The notes below the pieces were generated by a model. That model searched no databases, was not told the DNA's origin, and was given only the letters and a program-made list of their open reading frames with translations. DNA of 64,000 nucleotides from Erwinia billingiae Eb661 (GTDB lineage: Bacteria > Pseudomonadota > Gammaproteobacteria > Enterobacterales > Enterobacteriaceae). Below, piece after piece: positions 1-8,349 of the stretch. The DNA lies in contig NC_014306.1 in the NCBI RefSeq assembly GCF_000196615.1, forward strand, positions 2,170,001 through 2,234,000, read 5' to 3'. The stretch's first letter is position 1; the number at the start of each line of letters is the position of its first letter. A program made the position numbers and the translations under genes.

Positions 1-188
1 TTAGTTGCTGTCCGGAGTCGTCAGGAAGGAAAAAGCGCTGATTAAAGACCGCTAAACACCTTAAGGTGCGGGCCGTTGCGCAACAAAAAAAGAATTCTAA
101 CAAGGCTTGGCAGAGAAAACGAGATTTTTACCGTCAAGTATGGGAAAATTGATGGCATCATAAACTGTAGGGCTATTTAGGATTAAAA
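1..188. other. Left-edge non-coding stretch upstream of ynhF
   Basis: No convincing coding frame is present: the minus-strand frame ending at base 1 is closed by a TAG within 60 bases. A 10-base palindrome, GTTGCGCAAC, lies at 75-84. In E. coli the neighbour on this side of ynhF is purR, so this may be a promoter region shared with a gene off the window; that is inference. I could not find a convincing PurR box. Confidence 0.4.
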
Positions 189-278
189 ATGGATACCGAT
201 CTGAAGTTCTCTTTACTGACCACGGTTTGCGCACTGTTGATGATTATGGCGTTTAGCTTCACCGCGATTATGCATTAA
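189..278 (+). CDS. ynhF: YnhF-like small membrane protein (29 aa)
   Basis: A 29-residue ORF beginning MDTDLKFSLLTTVCALLMIM and ending in AIMH, preceded by AGGA about 6 bases upstream of the ATG. It has a short polar N-terminus and one hydrophobic segment (about residues 8-27), so it is a single-pass inner-membrane miniprotein. Start, length and the TDLKFSL opening match E. coli YnhF, a 29-residue membrane protein of unknown role encoded near purR and mepH, which fits this neighbourhood. Its job is unknown. It is easily missed by gene finders with a length cutoff. Confidence 0.85.
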   Translation: MDTDLKFSLLTTVCALLMIMAFSFTAIMH

Positions 279-321
279 GTGCAAACAGGGCCGGTCTGAC
301 GATCGGCTCTGAGTATTTCCG

Positions 322-1170
322 CTATCGAATGGTTTTTGGCGTCATCATCCGGCGGGCACCAATATAGTGGCGCTGCCAGTAATCATCTGCCAGAGCGCTG
401 ACCTGAATATCCTTGCCAGTACGTGGCGACTGAATAAACTTCCCACCACCCAGATACACGCCAACATGATCTGCCGTCTCGCGCCCGTTAATGCGGAAGA
501 AGACTAAATCGCCTTTCTCCAGCTCATCACGCTTTATCGAAGCCGCATCATGCAGGTGATACATCTCATTCGCCGTGCGCGGGATTTTAAACTTCACTAA
601 ATCCTTGTAGGCATACCACACCAGGCCGCTGCAATCGAAGCCGGTTTTAGGCGACGTTCCGCCCCATTGGTAAGGTTTACCCAGCTGGCCCATCAGTTTG
701 GTCATCGCGGTTTCACGGGCTTTTTGATAGCGGGCGCGGTGAGCTTTACTTAACTTTAATGGCGCAGAAACAGAGTCTGACGTCAGCTCTTCAGCAGTAT
801 CGACAACCTTGCCACGATGGCGGCCATAGCGTTTATTTCCGGCGTTTAAGGTGGTTTTCTTTTTGTATTTGCTGGAGTGCAACGGGGCAGTCTGAACAGA
901 GGCGGTTTGCAGCGAAGGTTTCTTTTTAAGCTTCAACTTTTGTACTGAGGTTAAGCGAGATTTTTTGCTGGTGGATTCTTTAACTTTTTTGGTGCTGTTG
1001 GCTTTAACCGGTCGGCGTTTACGTCGCTCATCCTCTCGGGCAGGCGTGCCGCTATCTGCCTTATGATGATTTGCATTAATAGGGGCATGTGGCGATGCGT
1101 GCGCCATATTGAAAAACAGCTGGGCAAAGGCCAGCATGAAGAGCGTGATAAGTAAACGCATCGTTACCAT
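322..1170 (-). CDS. mepH: Murein DD-endopeptidase MepH (NlpC/P60 family)
   Basis: Periplasmic peptidoglycan endopeptidase of the NlpC/P60 family. MepH (YdhO) cleaves D-Ala-mDAP cross-links so that the wall can expand. The 282-residue product has a signal peptide (hydrophobic core about residues 5-21, likely cut after AHA), then a long Lys/Ser/Thr-rich basic linker (about 40-150), then the catalytic domain: GKPYQWGG, the nucleophile Cys180 in FDCSG, and the catalytic His235 in ADHVGVY. The C-terminal GARRMMTPKT is close to E. coli MepH (271 aa). A second in-frame ATG three codons in (1161) is equally possible, and neither has a clear ribosome site. It is divergent from grxD. Confidence 0.93.
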   Translation of the reverse strand: MVTMRLLITLFMLAFAQLFFNMAHASPHAPINANHHKADSGTPAREDERRKRRPVKANSTKKVKESTSKKSRLTSVQKLKLKKKPSLQTASVQTAPLHSSKYKKKTTLNAGNKRYGRHRGKVVDTAEELTSDSVSAPLKLSKAHRARYQKARETAMTKLMGQLGKPYQWGGTSPKTGFDCSGLVWYAYKDLVKFKIPRTANEMYHLHDAASIKRDELEKGDLVFFRINGRETADHVGVYLGGGKFIQSPRTGKDIQVSALADDYWQRHYIGARRMMTPKTIR

Positions 1171-1491
1171 TAACAGTTTGTGCTACGACCAGAGGCCACA
1201 GCTTGCCAGAAACAGGGAGTTCTGCCTTTCAGCAGCGTCATTTTGCAATTCTAATCTAACTCATTAACAAAAGGTAAGGTCTTTTTTGTTTCAATGATAC
1301 AGAGCAAGTAAAAACTGTAAAAATTAGCCAAATCAGCTGTTTATCTGCGCAAAACCTGTGCTTTTCTCATGCATTAATCCAGCGAAAGCAATAGGAAAAT
1401 GTTATTTTAACGCTATCGCCTGCACGCTGGCGGCTCTGAGGGCGTGCCCAACTGTTAAAAAATGTCGTTTTCATCGGGCCCGCAGAGTCGC

Positions 1492-1497
1492 TACAAT
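1492..1497 (+). promoter_or_regulatory. Probable -10 of the grxD promoter
   Basis: TACAAT lies 37 bases before the grxD ATG, with TTTTCA (1468-1473) 18 bases upstream as a 4/6 -35. The 363-base gap between mepH and grxD (1171-1533) shows no other gene. The match is by eye only. Confidence 0.45.
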
Positions 1498-1533
1498 AAA
1501 TAGACACGAAGTATCCGATTAAGGAAGCCATTT

Positions 1534-1872
1534 ATGAGTACTATTGAAAAAATTGAGCGCCAGATAGCAGAAAACCCGATTCTGCTGTACATGAAAGGCT
1601 CACCAAAACTGCCAAGCTGTGGCTTCTCTGCCCAGGCCGTTCAGGCACTTTCAGCCTGTGGCGAGCGTTTTGCCTACGTCGATATTCTGCTGAACCCAGA
1701 AATTCGTGCTGAGCTGCCTAAATACGCCAACTGGCCAACCTTCCCACAACTGTGGATTGACGGTGAACTGGTCGGCGGTTGCGACATCATTATTCAGATG
1801 TACCAGCAGGGTGAACTGCAGCAGCTGATTAAAGATACCGCGCAAAAATACCCTTCTGACGCCGCGGAATAA
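1534..1872 (+). CDS. grxD: Monothiol glutaredoxin 4 (Grx4)
   Basis: Cytoplasmic monothiol glutaredoxin that binds [2Fe-2S] clusters with glutathione and works with BolA-type proteins in iron-sulfur and iron homeostasis. The 112-residue product carries the hallmark CGFS active site at residues 29-32, plus the glutathione-binding WPTFPQL and GGCDI motifs. It is nearly identical to E. coli GrxD over its length. It starts with AAGGA 6 bases upstream and ends at a strong terminator. In E. coli lhr lies between grxD and rnt; here a small oxidoreductase gene takes that place. Confidence 0.97.
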   Translation: MSTIEKIERQIAENPILLYMKGSPKLPSCGFSAQAVQALSACGERFAYVDILLNPEIRAELPKYANWPTFPQLWIDGELVGGCDIIIQMYQQGELQQLIKDTAQKYPSDAAE

Positions 1873-1884
1873 GCCCGTCAGCAG

Positions 1885-1921
1885 CAAAAAAGGCAGGCGT
1901 GATGAGCGCCTGCCTTTTTTT
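1885..1921. terminator. Bidirectional intrinsic terminator, grxD / oxidoreductase
   Basis: A 9-bp perfect stem (AGGCAGGCG at 1891-1899 with CGCCTGCCT at 1907-1915), a 7-base loop, a T-run after it and an A-run before it. It can serve the convergent genes on both sides. Confidence 0.85.
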
Positions 1922-1925
1922 ATGC

Positions 1926-2771
1926 TTATTTTTGCTGCTGCAGAAAAGCGTTAAGCAGATCGGTGAAATCTCCGCCTTGTTGCTGATCCTCAGCCATCTG
2001 ACGGCAGAAGGTGGCAAGGGCGTGAAAAAGCGGCTCGCCGGGCAATTCGCGGGCATTTAACGTCGCAATCTCTTCCATTTCTGGCGCCCAGCGCCAGGCC
2101 TTGCTGTACATATCCGGAATAGCCTTGCGCAAACGCGCCAGCAGTGCCGGCTGGCTCGCCTCCATTTCCTCAAGCAGTGCTCCGGCAGCGCCCACCCGAC
2201 TGGCGTTAATCAACATCAGCGCAGACAGCAAGGTGATGCCTTTATTGATCCCGGCGTAGGACATTTTTAACGCCGACGCCGCGCCAGTCTGCGCCTGCAT
2301 GATTTTGACCCGCAATCCGAACCTCTCCAGTTCCGCCAGAGAGTCAGCCCGATCGCCCGCAAACCAAAATTGCGGACTTTCATCTTCAGGGGACGCCGGC
2401 GGCAGACCGATAATCGCGCCATCGACAAACCCCGCGCCGGTAGGCGCAATCGTTGCGGCAACCCGTTTCAAGGTATCTTCACCGATGGCATTGCAGTCGA
2501 CATAAAGGGGTTTGGTCTGGGCAGCACTCAACAGCGGAGCCAGAAACTCCGCCAGCGTCACCGCTGAGGCGGGAGGTACGATAGAGAGGATGACATCAGC
2601 ACGCATCAACGCCTCCGCACTGACCGGTTTCATGCCAGCCTGTTTAGCGCGTTCAGCTGTTGCCCGGGAACGACCTTCGATTAAGGTCAGCACTTCAAGA
2701 TGATGGTGGGTGAGGAGCCCGGCAATGGCAGATCCCATGGCACCGGGCGCAACGACAGCAATTGTTTTCAT
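1926..2771 (-). CDS. NAD(P)-dependent oxidoreductase, 6PGDH/beta-hydroxyacid dehydrogenase-like
   Basis: A 281-residue protein with an N-terminal Rossmann fold (VAPGAMGSAIA, residues 7-17) of the 6-phosphogluconate/3-hydroxyisobutyrate dehydrogenase type and an all-helical C-terminal domain resembling the DUF1932 class that follows such folds. LKMSYAGINKG (about 168-178) occupies the position of the family's catalytic Lys helix. It probably oxidises or reduces a small hydroxyacid or similar substrate in the cytoplasm; the substrate cannot be read from the sequence. It sits between rnt and grxD where E. coli carries lhr. It is convergent with grxD, sharing its terminator. Confidence 0.8.
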   Translation of the reverse strand: MKTIAVVAPGAMGSAIAGLLTHHHLEVLTLIEGRSRATAERAKQAGMKPVSAEALMRADVILSIVPPASAVTLAEFLAPLLSAAQTKPLYVDCNAIGEDTLKRVAATIAPTGAGFVDGAIIGLPPASPEDESPQFWFAGDRADSLAELERFGLRVKIMQAQTGAASALKMSYAGINKGITLLSALMLINASRVGAAGALLEEMEASQPALLARLRKAIPDMYSKAWRWAPEMEEIATLNARELPGEPLFHALATFCRQMAEDQQQGGDFTDLLNAFLQQQK

Positions 2772-2819
2772 TCAGCATCTCCACATTAGGTCAGCAGAGT
2801 ATGGCTGAAAGTTAGCAGG

Positions 2820-3467
2820 CTAGCTTTCTTCTGCGATCGGCAGCGGCCAGCCACCGAGGCGTTTCCAGCGGTTTACCAGTTCACAGAACAGGTCGGCAGT
2901 CTGCACGGTATCGTACAGCGCGGAGTGTGCCTGGCTGCTGTCAAAGGCCATTCCCGCAGCGGCGCAGGCCTTGGCCAACACGGTTTGTCCCAGCACCAGT
3001 CCGCTCAGTGCCGCCGTATCGAAGGTCACGAAGGGGTGGAACGGGTTGCGCTTTAACCCTGCACGGTCAGCAGCGGCATTGGTGAAATTAAGGTCGAAGG
3101 TGGCATTGTGGGCCACCATAATGGCGCGATTGCAGCCGTGATCCTTGATCCCTTTGCGCACCAGTTTAAAAATGGCATGCAGGGCATCATATTCACTGAC
3201 CGCACCGCGCAGCGGATTCGACGGATCGATACCGTTAAAAGCCAATGCTTCAGGTTGCAGAATGGAACCTTCAAACGGCTCAACGTGGAAATGGAGCGTT
3301 TCGTCCTTCTCCAGCCAGCCATTCTCATCCATTTTCAGGGTGACGGCGGCTATTTCCAGTAATGCGTTGGTCTTCGCATCAAAACCGGCGGTTTCCACAT
3401 CAATTACTACCGGATAAAAACCGCGAAAACGGCTGCTGAGGGCGTTCAGTTCGTTCGATTCAGACAT
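2820..3467 (-). CDS. rnt: Ribonuclease T
   Basis: 3'-to-5' exoribonuclease of the DnaQ/DEDDh superfamily. It removes the terminal AMP during tRNA end turnover and finishes the 3' ends of stable RNAs, acting as a dimer. The 215-residue product has the full catalytic set at the same positions as E. coli RNase T: Asp23 and Glu25 (VIDVETAG), Asp125 (NATFD), His181 and Asp186 (AHSALYD). The length equals the E. coli enzyme. In E. coli rnt is followed by lhr; here the next gene on this strand is the 6PGDH-like oxidoreductase. Confidence 0.97.
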   Translation of the reverse strand: MSESNELNALSSRFRGFYPVVIDVETAGFDAKTNALLEIAAVTLKMDENGWLEKDETLHFHVEPFEGSILQPEALAFNGIDPSNPLRGAVSEYDALHAIFKLVRKGIKDHGCNRAIMVAHNATFDLNFTNAAADRAGLKRNPFHPFVTFDTAALSGLVLGQTVLAKACAAAGMAFDSSQAHSALYDTVQTADLFCELVNRWKRLGGWPLPIAEES

Positions 3468-3541
3468 CAGGATCTCATTGGCGAAAAAATGCAGCGCGCA
3501 TTATGGCAAATTTCACCACGAGATGCAGCAGGGGAAGGGGG

Positions 3542-3566
3542 AAGAAGGGTGCCATTATGGCACCCC
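3542..3566 (-). terminator. Probable gloA terminator hairpin
   Basis: GGGTGCCA (3547-3554) pairs with TGGCACCC (3558-3565) just past the gloA stop. On the minus strand it is followed by a mixed T/C run rather than pure T, so it is a weaker call. Confidence 0.45.
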
Positions 3567-3572
3567 GGAACA

Positions 3573-3980
3573 TTAATCACCCAGGCCGTGGCCAGCGTGC
3601 TTGTTCTCAATCAGTTCAATTTTGTAGCCGTCCGGATCTTCTACAAAGGCGATAATGGTGGTGCCGCCTTTAACCGGGCCAGCTTCACGGGTGACGTTAC
3701 CGCCATCATTGCGAATACGATCGCAGGTCGCTGCAACATCATCAACGCCCAGCGCGACGTGGCCGTAAGCGTCGCCCAGGTTGTAGCTGTCTACGCCCCA
3801 GTTGTAAGTCAGTTCGATAACAGCGCCTTCGCTCTCATCGGTGTAACCCACAAACGCCAGAGTGTATTTATATTCGGTGTTTTCACTGGTACGCAGCAGG
3901 CGCATACCCAGCACTTTGGTATAAAAATCAACGGAACGCTGCAGATCGCCAACGCGAAGCATGGTGTGAAGTAAGCGCAT
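3573..3980 (-). CDS. gloA: Lactoylglutathione lyase (glyoxalase I)
   Basis: Cytoplasmic metal-dependent lyase turning the methylglyoxal-glutathione hemithioacetal into S-lactoylglutathione, the first step of methylglyoxal detoxification. All four nickel ligands known from the E. coli enzyme are in register: His5, Glu56, His74 and Glu122. The 135-residue length matches. It lies downstream of nemRA on the same strand; in E. coli nemRA-gloA are functionally and transcriptionally linked in the electrophile response. The nemA-gloA gap here is 171 bases and holds a terminator-like hairpin, so gloA may have its own promoter too. Confidence 0.97.
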   Translation of the reverse strand: MRLLHTMLRVGDLQRSVDFYTKVLGMRLLRTSENTEYKYTLAFVGYTDESEGAVIELTYNWGVDSYNLGDAYGHVALGVDDVAATCDRIRNDGGNVTREAGPVKGGTTIIAFVEDPDGYKIELIENKHAGHGLGD

Positions 3981-4100
3981 AACATCCTCTTGGTGTAAAA
4001 CGTCATCATCCGATAACGGGGAAAAAATAAGTATAGCGACGATTTGCCCGCAGGGTAATCAGAAGGCTCTGTCTGCCGGGAAATTCATCAACTTGCGGTG

Positions 4101-4130
4101 ATAAAAGAAAAGGCCGCGCTCAGCGCAGCC
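4101..4130 (-). terminator. Terminator downstream of nemA
   Basis: Read on the minus strand, an 8-bp stem (plus-strand arms 4112-4119 and 4123-4130, one G-T pair) with a 3-base loop is followed by TTTTCTTTT. It separates nemA from gloA. Confidence 0.6.
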
Positions 4131-4151
4131 TGTTTATCACGTAATCGGGTA

Positions 4152-5255
4152 TCAGCCCGCGAGGGTTGGGTAGTCGGTATAACCTTCCGCGCCGCCGCCG
4201 TAGAACAGCTCAGGGCGAGGATCGTTCAGCGGGGCATTTTCACGCAGACGCTCAACCAGATCCGGATTAGCGATGTACACGCGGCCAAAGGCAGCGGCAT
4301 CAATCAATCCTTTTTCGATCAGCTCTTCGGCTTTATCCGCCGTGTAGGCACCTGCACCAACAATTACGCCGGGATACACCGCGCGAATCGCTTTACGGAA
4401 GGCTTCGCTGTAAGGCTTGCCACCGGCCCAGTCGGGCTCGGAGATATGCAGATAGGCCAGGTTACGTTTAGCCAGTTCAGCGATGTAATACAGCGCTGCA
4501 GCTTCCTGATCTTCACCGTTGTCCAGGCCGTTGAATGGGCCCAGCGGAGAAATACGGATACCAATACGATCCGCGCTCCAGCCTGCGATCGCGGCATCAA
4601 CCACTTCCAGCGCAAAGCGGGTGCGGTTTTCAACGCTGCCGCCATAGATATCGTTACGCTGGTTGGAGGCCGGGGACAGGAACTGGTGGATTAAGTAACC
4701 GTGTGCAGAGTGCAGTTCAACCAGATCGAAATCGGCTTCACGGGCATTCTCCACCGCCTTGCGGAAATCAGCGACGACGCCCGCAATCTCATCCAGCTCA
4801 AGTGCACGCGGTGTGGACGTCGCTTCACGGATAGCCTGACCTTGCTCATCACGCAACGAGGTGCGGGTTTCTGCATTGATAGCCGAAGAGGAGATCGGCG
4901 CTTTGCCTTCTGGCTGCACGCTGGTATGCGAAATACGGCCGGTGTGCCACAGCTGTACTGCGCTGTGACCGCCATCCTGGTGGATCCCGGCGTTAATCGC
5001 TTTCCAGGCAGCAATCTGTTCGGAAGAGTGCAGACCAGGCGCACCTGCATAGCCTTTGGCCTGGGCAGATATTTGGGTTGCTTCAGAGATGATCAGTCCG
5101 GAACTGGCGCGTTGGCGATAGTATTCGCCCATCAACGGCGTTGGGACATCACCCGGTTCCATGCTACGCAGGCGAGTCAGTGGCGCCATAAATACGCGGT
5201 TCGGAACGGTGATCGCACCCAATTTTAACGGGGTAAACAGCTTCTTCAATTCCAT
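4152..5255 (-). CDS. nemA: N-ethylmaleimide reductase, old yellow enzyme family
   Basis: FMN-dependent ene-reductase of the old yellow enzyme family. It reduces N-ethylmaleimide, other activated alkenes and nitro-compounds with NADPH. The 367-residue TIM barrel begins with [24 protein letters not shown] and carries [13 protein letters not shown] plus the phosphate-binding [13 protein letters not shown]. coli NemA has 365 residues. It has GGAG just before the ATG and follows nemR by 43 bases on the same strand, as expected of a nemRA operon under NemR control. Confidence 0.95.
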   Translation of the reverse strand: MELKKLFTPLKLGAITVPNRVFMAPLTRLRSMEPGDVPTPLMGEYYRQRASSGLIISEATQISAQAKGYAGAPGLHSSEQIAAWKAINAGIHQDGGHSAVQLWHTGRISHTSVQPEGKAPISSSAINAETRTSLRDEQGQAIREATSTPRALELDEIAGVVADFRKAVENAREADFDLVELHSAHGYLIHQFLSPASNQRNDIYGGSVENRTRFALEVVDAAIAGWSADRIGIRISPLGPFNGLDNGEDQEAAALYYIAELAKRNLAYLHISEPDWAGGKPYSEAFRKAIRAVYPGVIVGAGAYTADKAEELIEKGLIDAAAFGRVYIANPDLVERLRENAPLNDPRPELFYGGGAEGYTDYPTLAG

Positions 5256-5269
5256 TACTTACTCCTGGT

Positions 5270-5286
5270 AGACCGGTCGACTAGTC
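5270..5286. promoter_or_regulatory. Possible secondary NemR half-site between nemR and nemA
   Basis: AGACCGGTCGACTAGTC in the 43-base nemR-nemA spacer shares the AGACCG(A/G)TCG core with the perfect operator in front of nemR, but its right half is degenerate. It would allow NemR to act on nemA a second time. The assignment is inference. Confidence 0.35.
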
Positions 5287-5298
5287 ATGGTGTTTTTT

Positions 5299-5892
5299 TT
5301 AATGTGGTTCTGGCAGCATCCGCGTCATCTCTTGCCACGCATTCACCAGCGGCGAACTGTCACGGGAGATTTTACTTTGCAGACTGGCACCCAGCCACAG
5401 CATATAAAGATTCTGTGCGCAGGCTTCAGAGGCGTTCACTGGCAGCAGTGTACCTTGTTGCACTGCACGTTCAACTGCCTGCGTTAGCGTGGCAATCAGC
5501 GCCTTTGAACCAGCATTCAGCGCGATGCGCATGGGTTCTGACAGATCGCACACTTCGGCTGACAGCTTTACTGATAAGCAACCTGCGAAGGCACTTTCCT
5601 GACAGAAAGTATTCAACGATTGCTGATAATAGTCGAGGATGCGTTGGCGTTGATTGCCCTGATGATCATCCAGAAACGCCTGAAGACGTTGATGATAAAC
5701 GGCAAAATAACGTTCAAGCATCGCTACTCCAAACGCCTCTTTTGAGGGGAAGTAGTGATAAAACGATCCTTTTGGCACTTCCGCCACTTTCAACAGCTCG
5801 ATCAATCCCATGCCATTGAAGCCGCGCTGAACGCACAACTGTTCTCCGGTAAGCAGGATATGTTCTCGGGTGTCGGATCGAATTGTTTTCAT
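5299..5892 (-). CDS. nemR: Transcriptional repressor NemR (TetR family)
   Basis: TetR-type dimeric repressor of nemRA-gloA that releases DNA on oxidation or alkylation by quinones, bleach and methylglyoxal. The 197-residue protein has the N-terminal helix-turn-helix (VPKGSFYHYFPSKEAFG, about residues 39-55). Cys105 in AFAGCLSV aligns with the redox-sensing Cys106 of E. coli NemR. The lysine of LQSKISR matches the Lys that forms the reversible sulfenamide there. A perfect palindromic operator lies 10 bases upstream of the start codon. Confidence 0.94.
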   Translation of the reverse strand: MKTIRSDTREHILLTGEQLCVQRGFNGMGLIELLKVAEVPKGSFYHYFPSKEAFGVAMLERYFAVYHQRLQAFLDDHQGNQRQRILDYYQQSLNTFCQESAFAGCLSVKLSAEVCDLSEPMRIALNAGSKALIATLTQAVERAVQQGTLLPVNASEACAQNLYMLWLGASLQSKISRDSSPLVNAWQEMTRMLPEPH

Positions 5893-5902
5893 GGCGCACA
5901 GA

Positions 5903-5926
5903 GTAACAGACCGATCGGTCTGTTAC
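5903..5926. promoter_or_regulatory. NemR operator, perfect 24-bp palindrome
   Basis: Every base of 5903-5926 pairs with its mirror; the centre is AGACCGATCGGTCT. This is the known type of NemR box. It lies directly upstream of the nemR start codon, so NemR should repress its own operon. Confidence 0.85.
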
Positions 5927-6067
5927 AAATCGGCCGGGTTCCGCCCGGCACAAACTGCTCATCTCAGCAGCAGGGCGTGTAGGTAGTGGATAAAAAAACG
6001 GCGCTCAGACTTGCAGACAACCGATAACCGATCTTCAATAGAGGCATTGCATCCATCAGGAGGGGCA

Positions 6068-6307
6068 GTGGCAGAACAACTTGAGTTTTTCCCGGTGCCA
6101 AGTCCCTGTCGGGGGATTTGCCAGTCAGACCAACGCGGATATTGTCGCGGTTGCCTGCGCAGTCGTGACGAGCGATTCAACTGGATGAAGTTTACCGATG
6201 CGCAAAAGCGGGAGGTTATTCGCCTCTGCCGCCAGCGTTTCCTGCGCCTGCAACGGGCCGGGAAAGTGGATCTGCCGGAAGAACCCGAGCAGCCGACGCT
6301 GTTTTAG
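6068..6307 (+). CDS. ydhL: DUF1289 cysteine-rich protein YdhL
   Basis: A 79-residue protein with a conserved Cys cluster (SPCRGIC near residues 12-18, then GYCRGCLRS near 24-32), suggesting a metal-binding knuckle; its function is not established. It ends in EPEQPTLF like E. coli YdhL (79 aa). The open frame extends upstream to an ATG at 6011. I chose GTG at 6068 because AGGAGG (6058-6063) lies 4 bases before it and the resulting VAEQLEFFP start matches the family. It is divergent from nemR. Confidence 0.85.
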   Translation: MAEQLEFFPVPSPCRGICQSDQRGYCRGCLRSRDERFNWMKFTDAQKREVIRLCRQRFLRLQRAGKVDLPEEPEQPTLF

Positions 6308-6331
6308 GTCGGGACTCACCAAGCCGATGTC

Positions 6332-6955
6332 TTACGCAGGCGCGCGCGCGCCTTCTGGCAGCGCCTGCTGAAGTTGCGATAGCGAACAGAACAACCGCCA
6401 GATAATCCCCGCCAGCTCCGTTTCCCGTGCTCCGCCTTCCGCCGCTAACGACGTCACCATCGCCTGCAATTCATCCAGCGTTTCGGTCAATGAACTGTGA
6501 TGAACGCCACGCTCGCTGATGATTTGATGGAGATCGCGCAGGGTGGCATCGCGCATCGTCAGCAATGTCGGGGAATCGGAATCCCATTCCCGCAGTTGCC
6601 AGACAATATGCGAACAGTTAAGCAACACCACACCCCAGCGTAACAGCCACAGCCTGGCCTGATCGTCCCGGCTGCTGTTGAGCTGATTGATGCGGTGATA
6701 AATCAACGATTCGAAACTGCTCTGGCTGAGGTGGGGACGGCGGCTAAGCTGGTCGAGAAATTCCCGACGCAGTGCGCGGATATGCCGGCGGCTGCGGCGC
6801 TTATCAGAACTGGGACGCAGGATCTGGAACGCCAGCCAGGCCAGCATCACGCCGCACACCTTGGCGATATTGTCATTCAGGAAAGACTGATAGTCATAAG
6901 TCGGCGGATTGGTCACGGCGAGGAATGAGCCGCCAACACAATCAGCTGTGCCCAC
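6332..6955 (-). pseudogene. ydhK: C-terminal part of frameshifted ydhK (FUSC-family efflux pump)
   Basis: The frame contributes about 200 residues that continue the FUSC-type transporter encoded just upstream: [20 protein letters not shown], one more membrane segment, then a charged cytoplasmic tail. The first seven codons of the open frame (around the nominal ATG at 6955) overlap the preceding frame and are not homologous coding, so there is no sign of an independent start. Joining both parts with a one-base insertion near 6930-6939 gives about 671 residues, the size of E. coli YdhK (670). Either the gene is broken or a base was lost in sequencing. Confidence 0.75.
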
Positions 6956-8349
6956 AGGCTGGCCCGTTTCTTTTGCTGCAACTTAAACAGCTGCAGCGTA
7001 ATCAGCAACGGGAACAGGAAAATCAAAAACTGCCACAGCACGCTGACCTGCACCATCAGACCAAATTTGATGATAAAGCTGAACACGGACAACAGCATCA
7101 ACGTTTTTAACAGTAAGGAAACGCTGTTGGTAGGCGAAGGCACCGACGAGTAAAGCACACAGCTGATCGCCGCTAAGGTGATGGCGGCATCCCCGGAATC
7201 CCATTGCGTGGTGATGGTAAACGCGCACCCGAGCATGATGACCACGAAGGTTCGCAAAGCACTCCAGCTGGCTTCAGCGCTGTCGGTATGGCGGGCAAGG
7301 GCAGGCACGGCAGGCGGCGACAGGCTGGTGTCGGCATCTGCCCGTTCAAATAAACGCAGCCAGCGGCTGATATTCAGGTACATCCAGCAGAAGTAGCGCA
7401 ACCGGTGCCAGAAAGCCTGATGGCGGTAATCGCCTTTATCGCCTGGCGCCGCCGCGCTAAGGATCTGCGCGAGTCGGTATTTACTGCAGTCACTTTTTGC
7501 CAGCTCGTTAAGCAATTCATGCATTGCGGTAAACAGCACTTCTGGCGGATCGGGCCAGTTCAACAGCATGCGCCGCAGGCTGGAGATCACGCTGGTCATG
7601 CGCAGCTGCTGGTGCAGCACGTAATTAAGCACGTTGTTCTGTCGCCGGAAGCGGTAATGGCTCCAGAACGCCTGAATGCGCAGCAAATTCATGGTCAGGA
7701 TTTGGCTGATAACACTTTCGTGAGCACTGCGCACATTGTCCGTGGTTTCCTTTTGCAGCAGTAATCCGGCATGTTCCAGCAGCCTGGTGTGCATTTCGTT
7801 CAACGACTTAATCAGCGCATCGCCGTCTGAGGTGCTGGGCAGCACCATCATCATCAGCCCGCCGCACAAAATGCCGGAGATCACCTCACACACCCTGGCC
7901 TGGGTGATATCCCACAGATCGTTGATGTCGGTGATATTCACCGTAGTGAAGGCAATGATGGCGGCGGTGTAGCCCGCCAGCGAGAAGGCATAGGCGACGT
8001 TATTCTGATAATGGTTGGCAATCCAGGTACAAAGCGCCAGCCAGGCGGACATCGCCAGCGCGAACAGCCAGGGCTCATTCAAGGTGTGACCGGCAATCAG
8101 TAACGCGGCGCTGGCACCCAGCAGGCTGCCGGCAATACGCCCAAGGCTTTTACTGATCACGCCACCGACGGTAGGAAAGCTGACCACCGCGGCGGAGGTC
8201 ATTGCCCAGTAGGGTTCATCGAGCTGCAGACCATAAGCTATGCTCAGCGCCAGACACATGGCGATGGCGTTACGTAAGGCGTAGCGCCACTGACCACCGG
8301 TGGCTTTTATCCACGGCAGATTCTGCCATTCCAGCCAGCTCAGGTTCAT
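6913..8349 (-). CDS. ydhK: YdhK-like FUSC family efflux transporter, N-terminal part (frameshifted)
   Basis: Inner-membrane protein of the aromatic acid exporter/FUSC family, related to AaeB and E. coli YdhK, which works with a membrane-fusion partner (YdhJ) to export aromatic or toxic small molecules. The 478-residue frame has the usual design: an N-terminal block of membrane segments (about 25-180), a cytoplasmic helical region (180-360), then a second membrane block starting near 370. It stops early: after AQLIV the frame runs into LAAHSSP and a TGA, while the conserved [11 protein letters not shown] continuation lies in another frame. It overlaps ydhJ by 4 bases, so ydhIJK form one operon facing slyA. 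Confidence 0.82.
   Translation of the reverse strand: MNLSWLEWQNLPWIKATGGQWRYALRNAIAMCLALSIAYGLQLDEPYWAMTSAAVVSFPTVGGVISKSLGRIAGSLLGASAALLIAGHTLNEPWLFALAMSAWLALCTWIANHYQNNVAYAFSLAGYTAAIIAFTTVNITDINDLWDITQARVCEVISGILCGGLMMMVLPSTSDGDALIKSLNEMHTRLLEHAGLLLQKETTDNVRSAHESVISQILTMNLLRIQAFWSHYRFRRQNNVLNYVLHQQLRMTSVISSLRRMLLNWPDPPEVLFTAMHELLNELAKSDCSKYRLAQILSAAAPGDKGDYRHQAFWHRLRYFCWMYLNISRWLRLFERADADTSLSPPAVPALARHTDSAEASWSALRTFVVIMLGCAFTITTQWDSGDAAITLAAISCVLYSSVPSPTNSVSLLLKTLMLLSVFSFIIKFGLMVQVSVLWQFLIFLFPLLITLQLFKLQQKKRASLWAQLIVLAAHSSP

Noticed and set aside
1..188. PurR operator upstream of ynhF
   Set aside because: The AAAACGAGATTTTT stretch near 117 only faintly resembles the ACGCAAACGTTTNCGT consensus.
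3489..3974. 161-codon plus-strand frame over gloA
   Set aside because: Antisense to gloA, which has all its metal ligands in register; no homology.
6913..6955. Programmed frameshift as an explanation for split ydhK
   Set aside because: No slippery heptamer or stimulatory hairpin was recognised at the junction, and the family is normally one frame.
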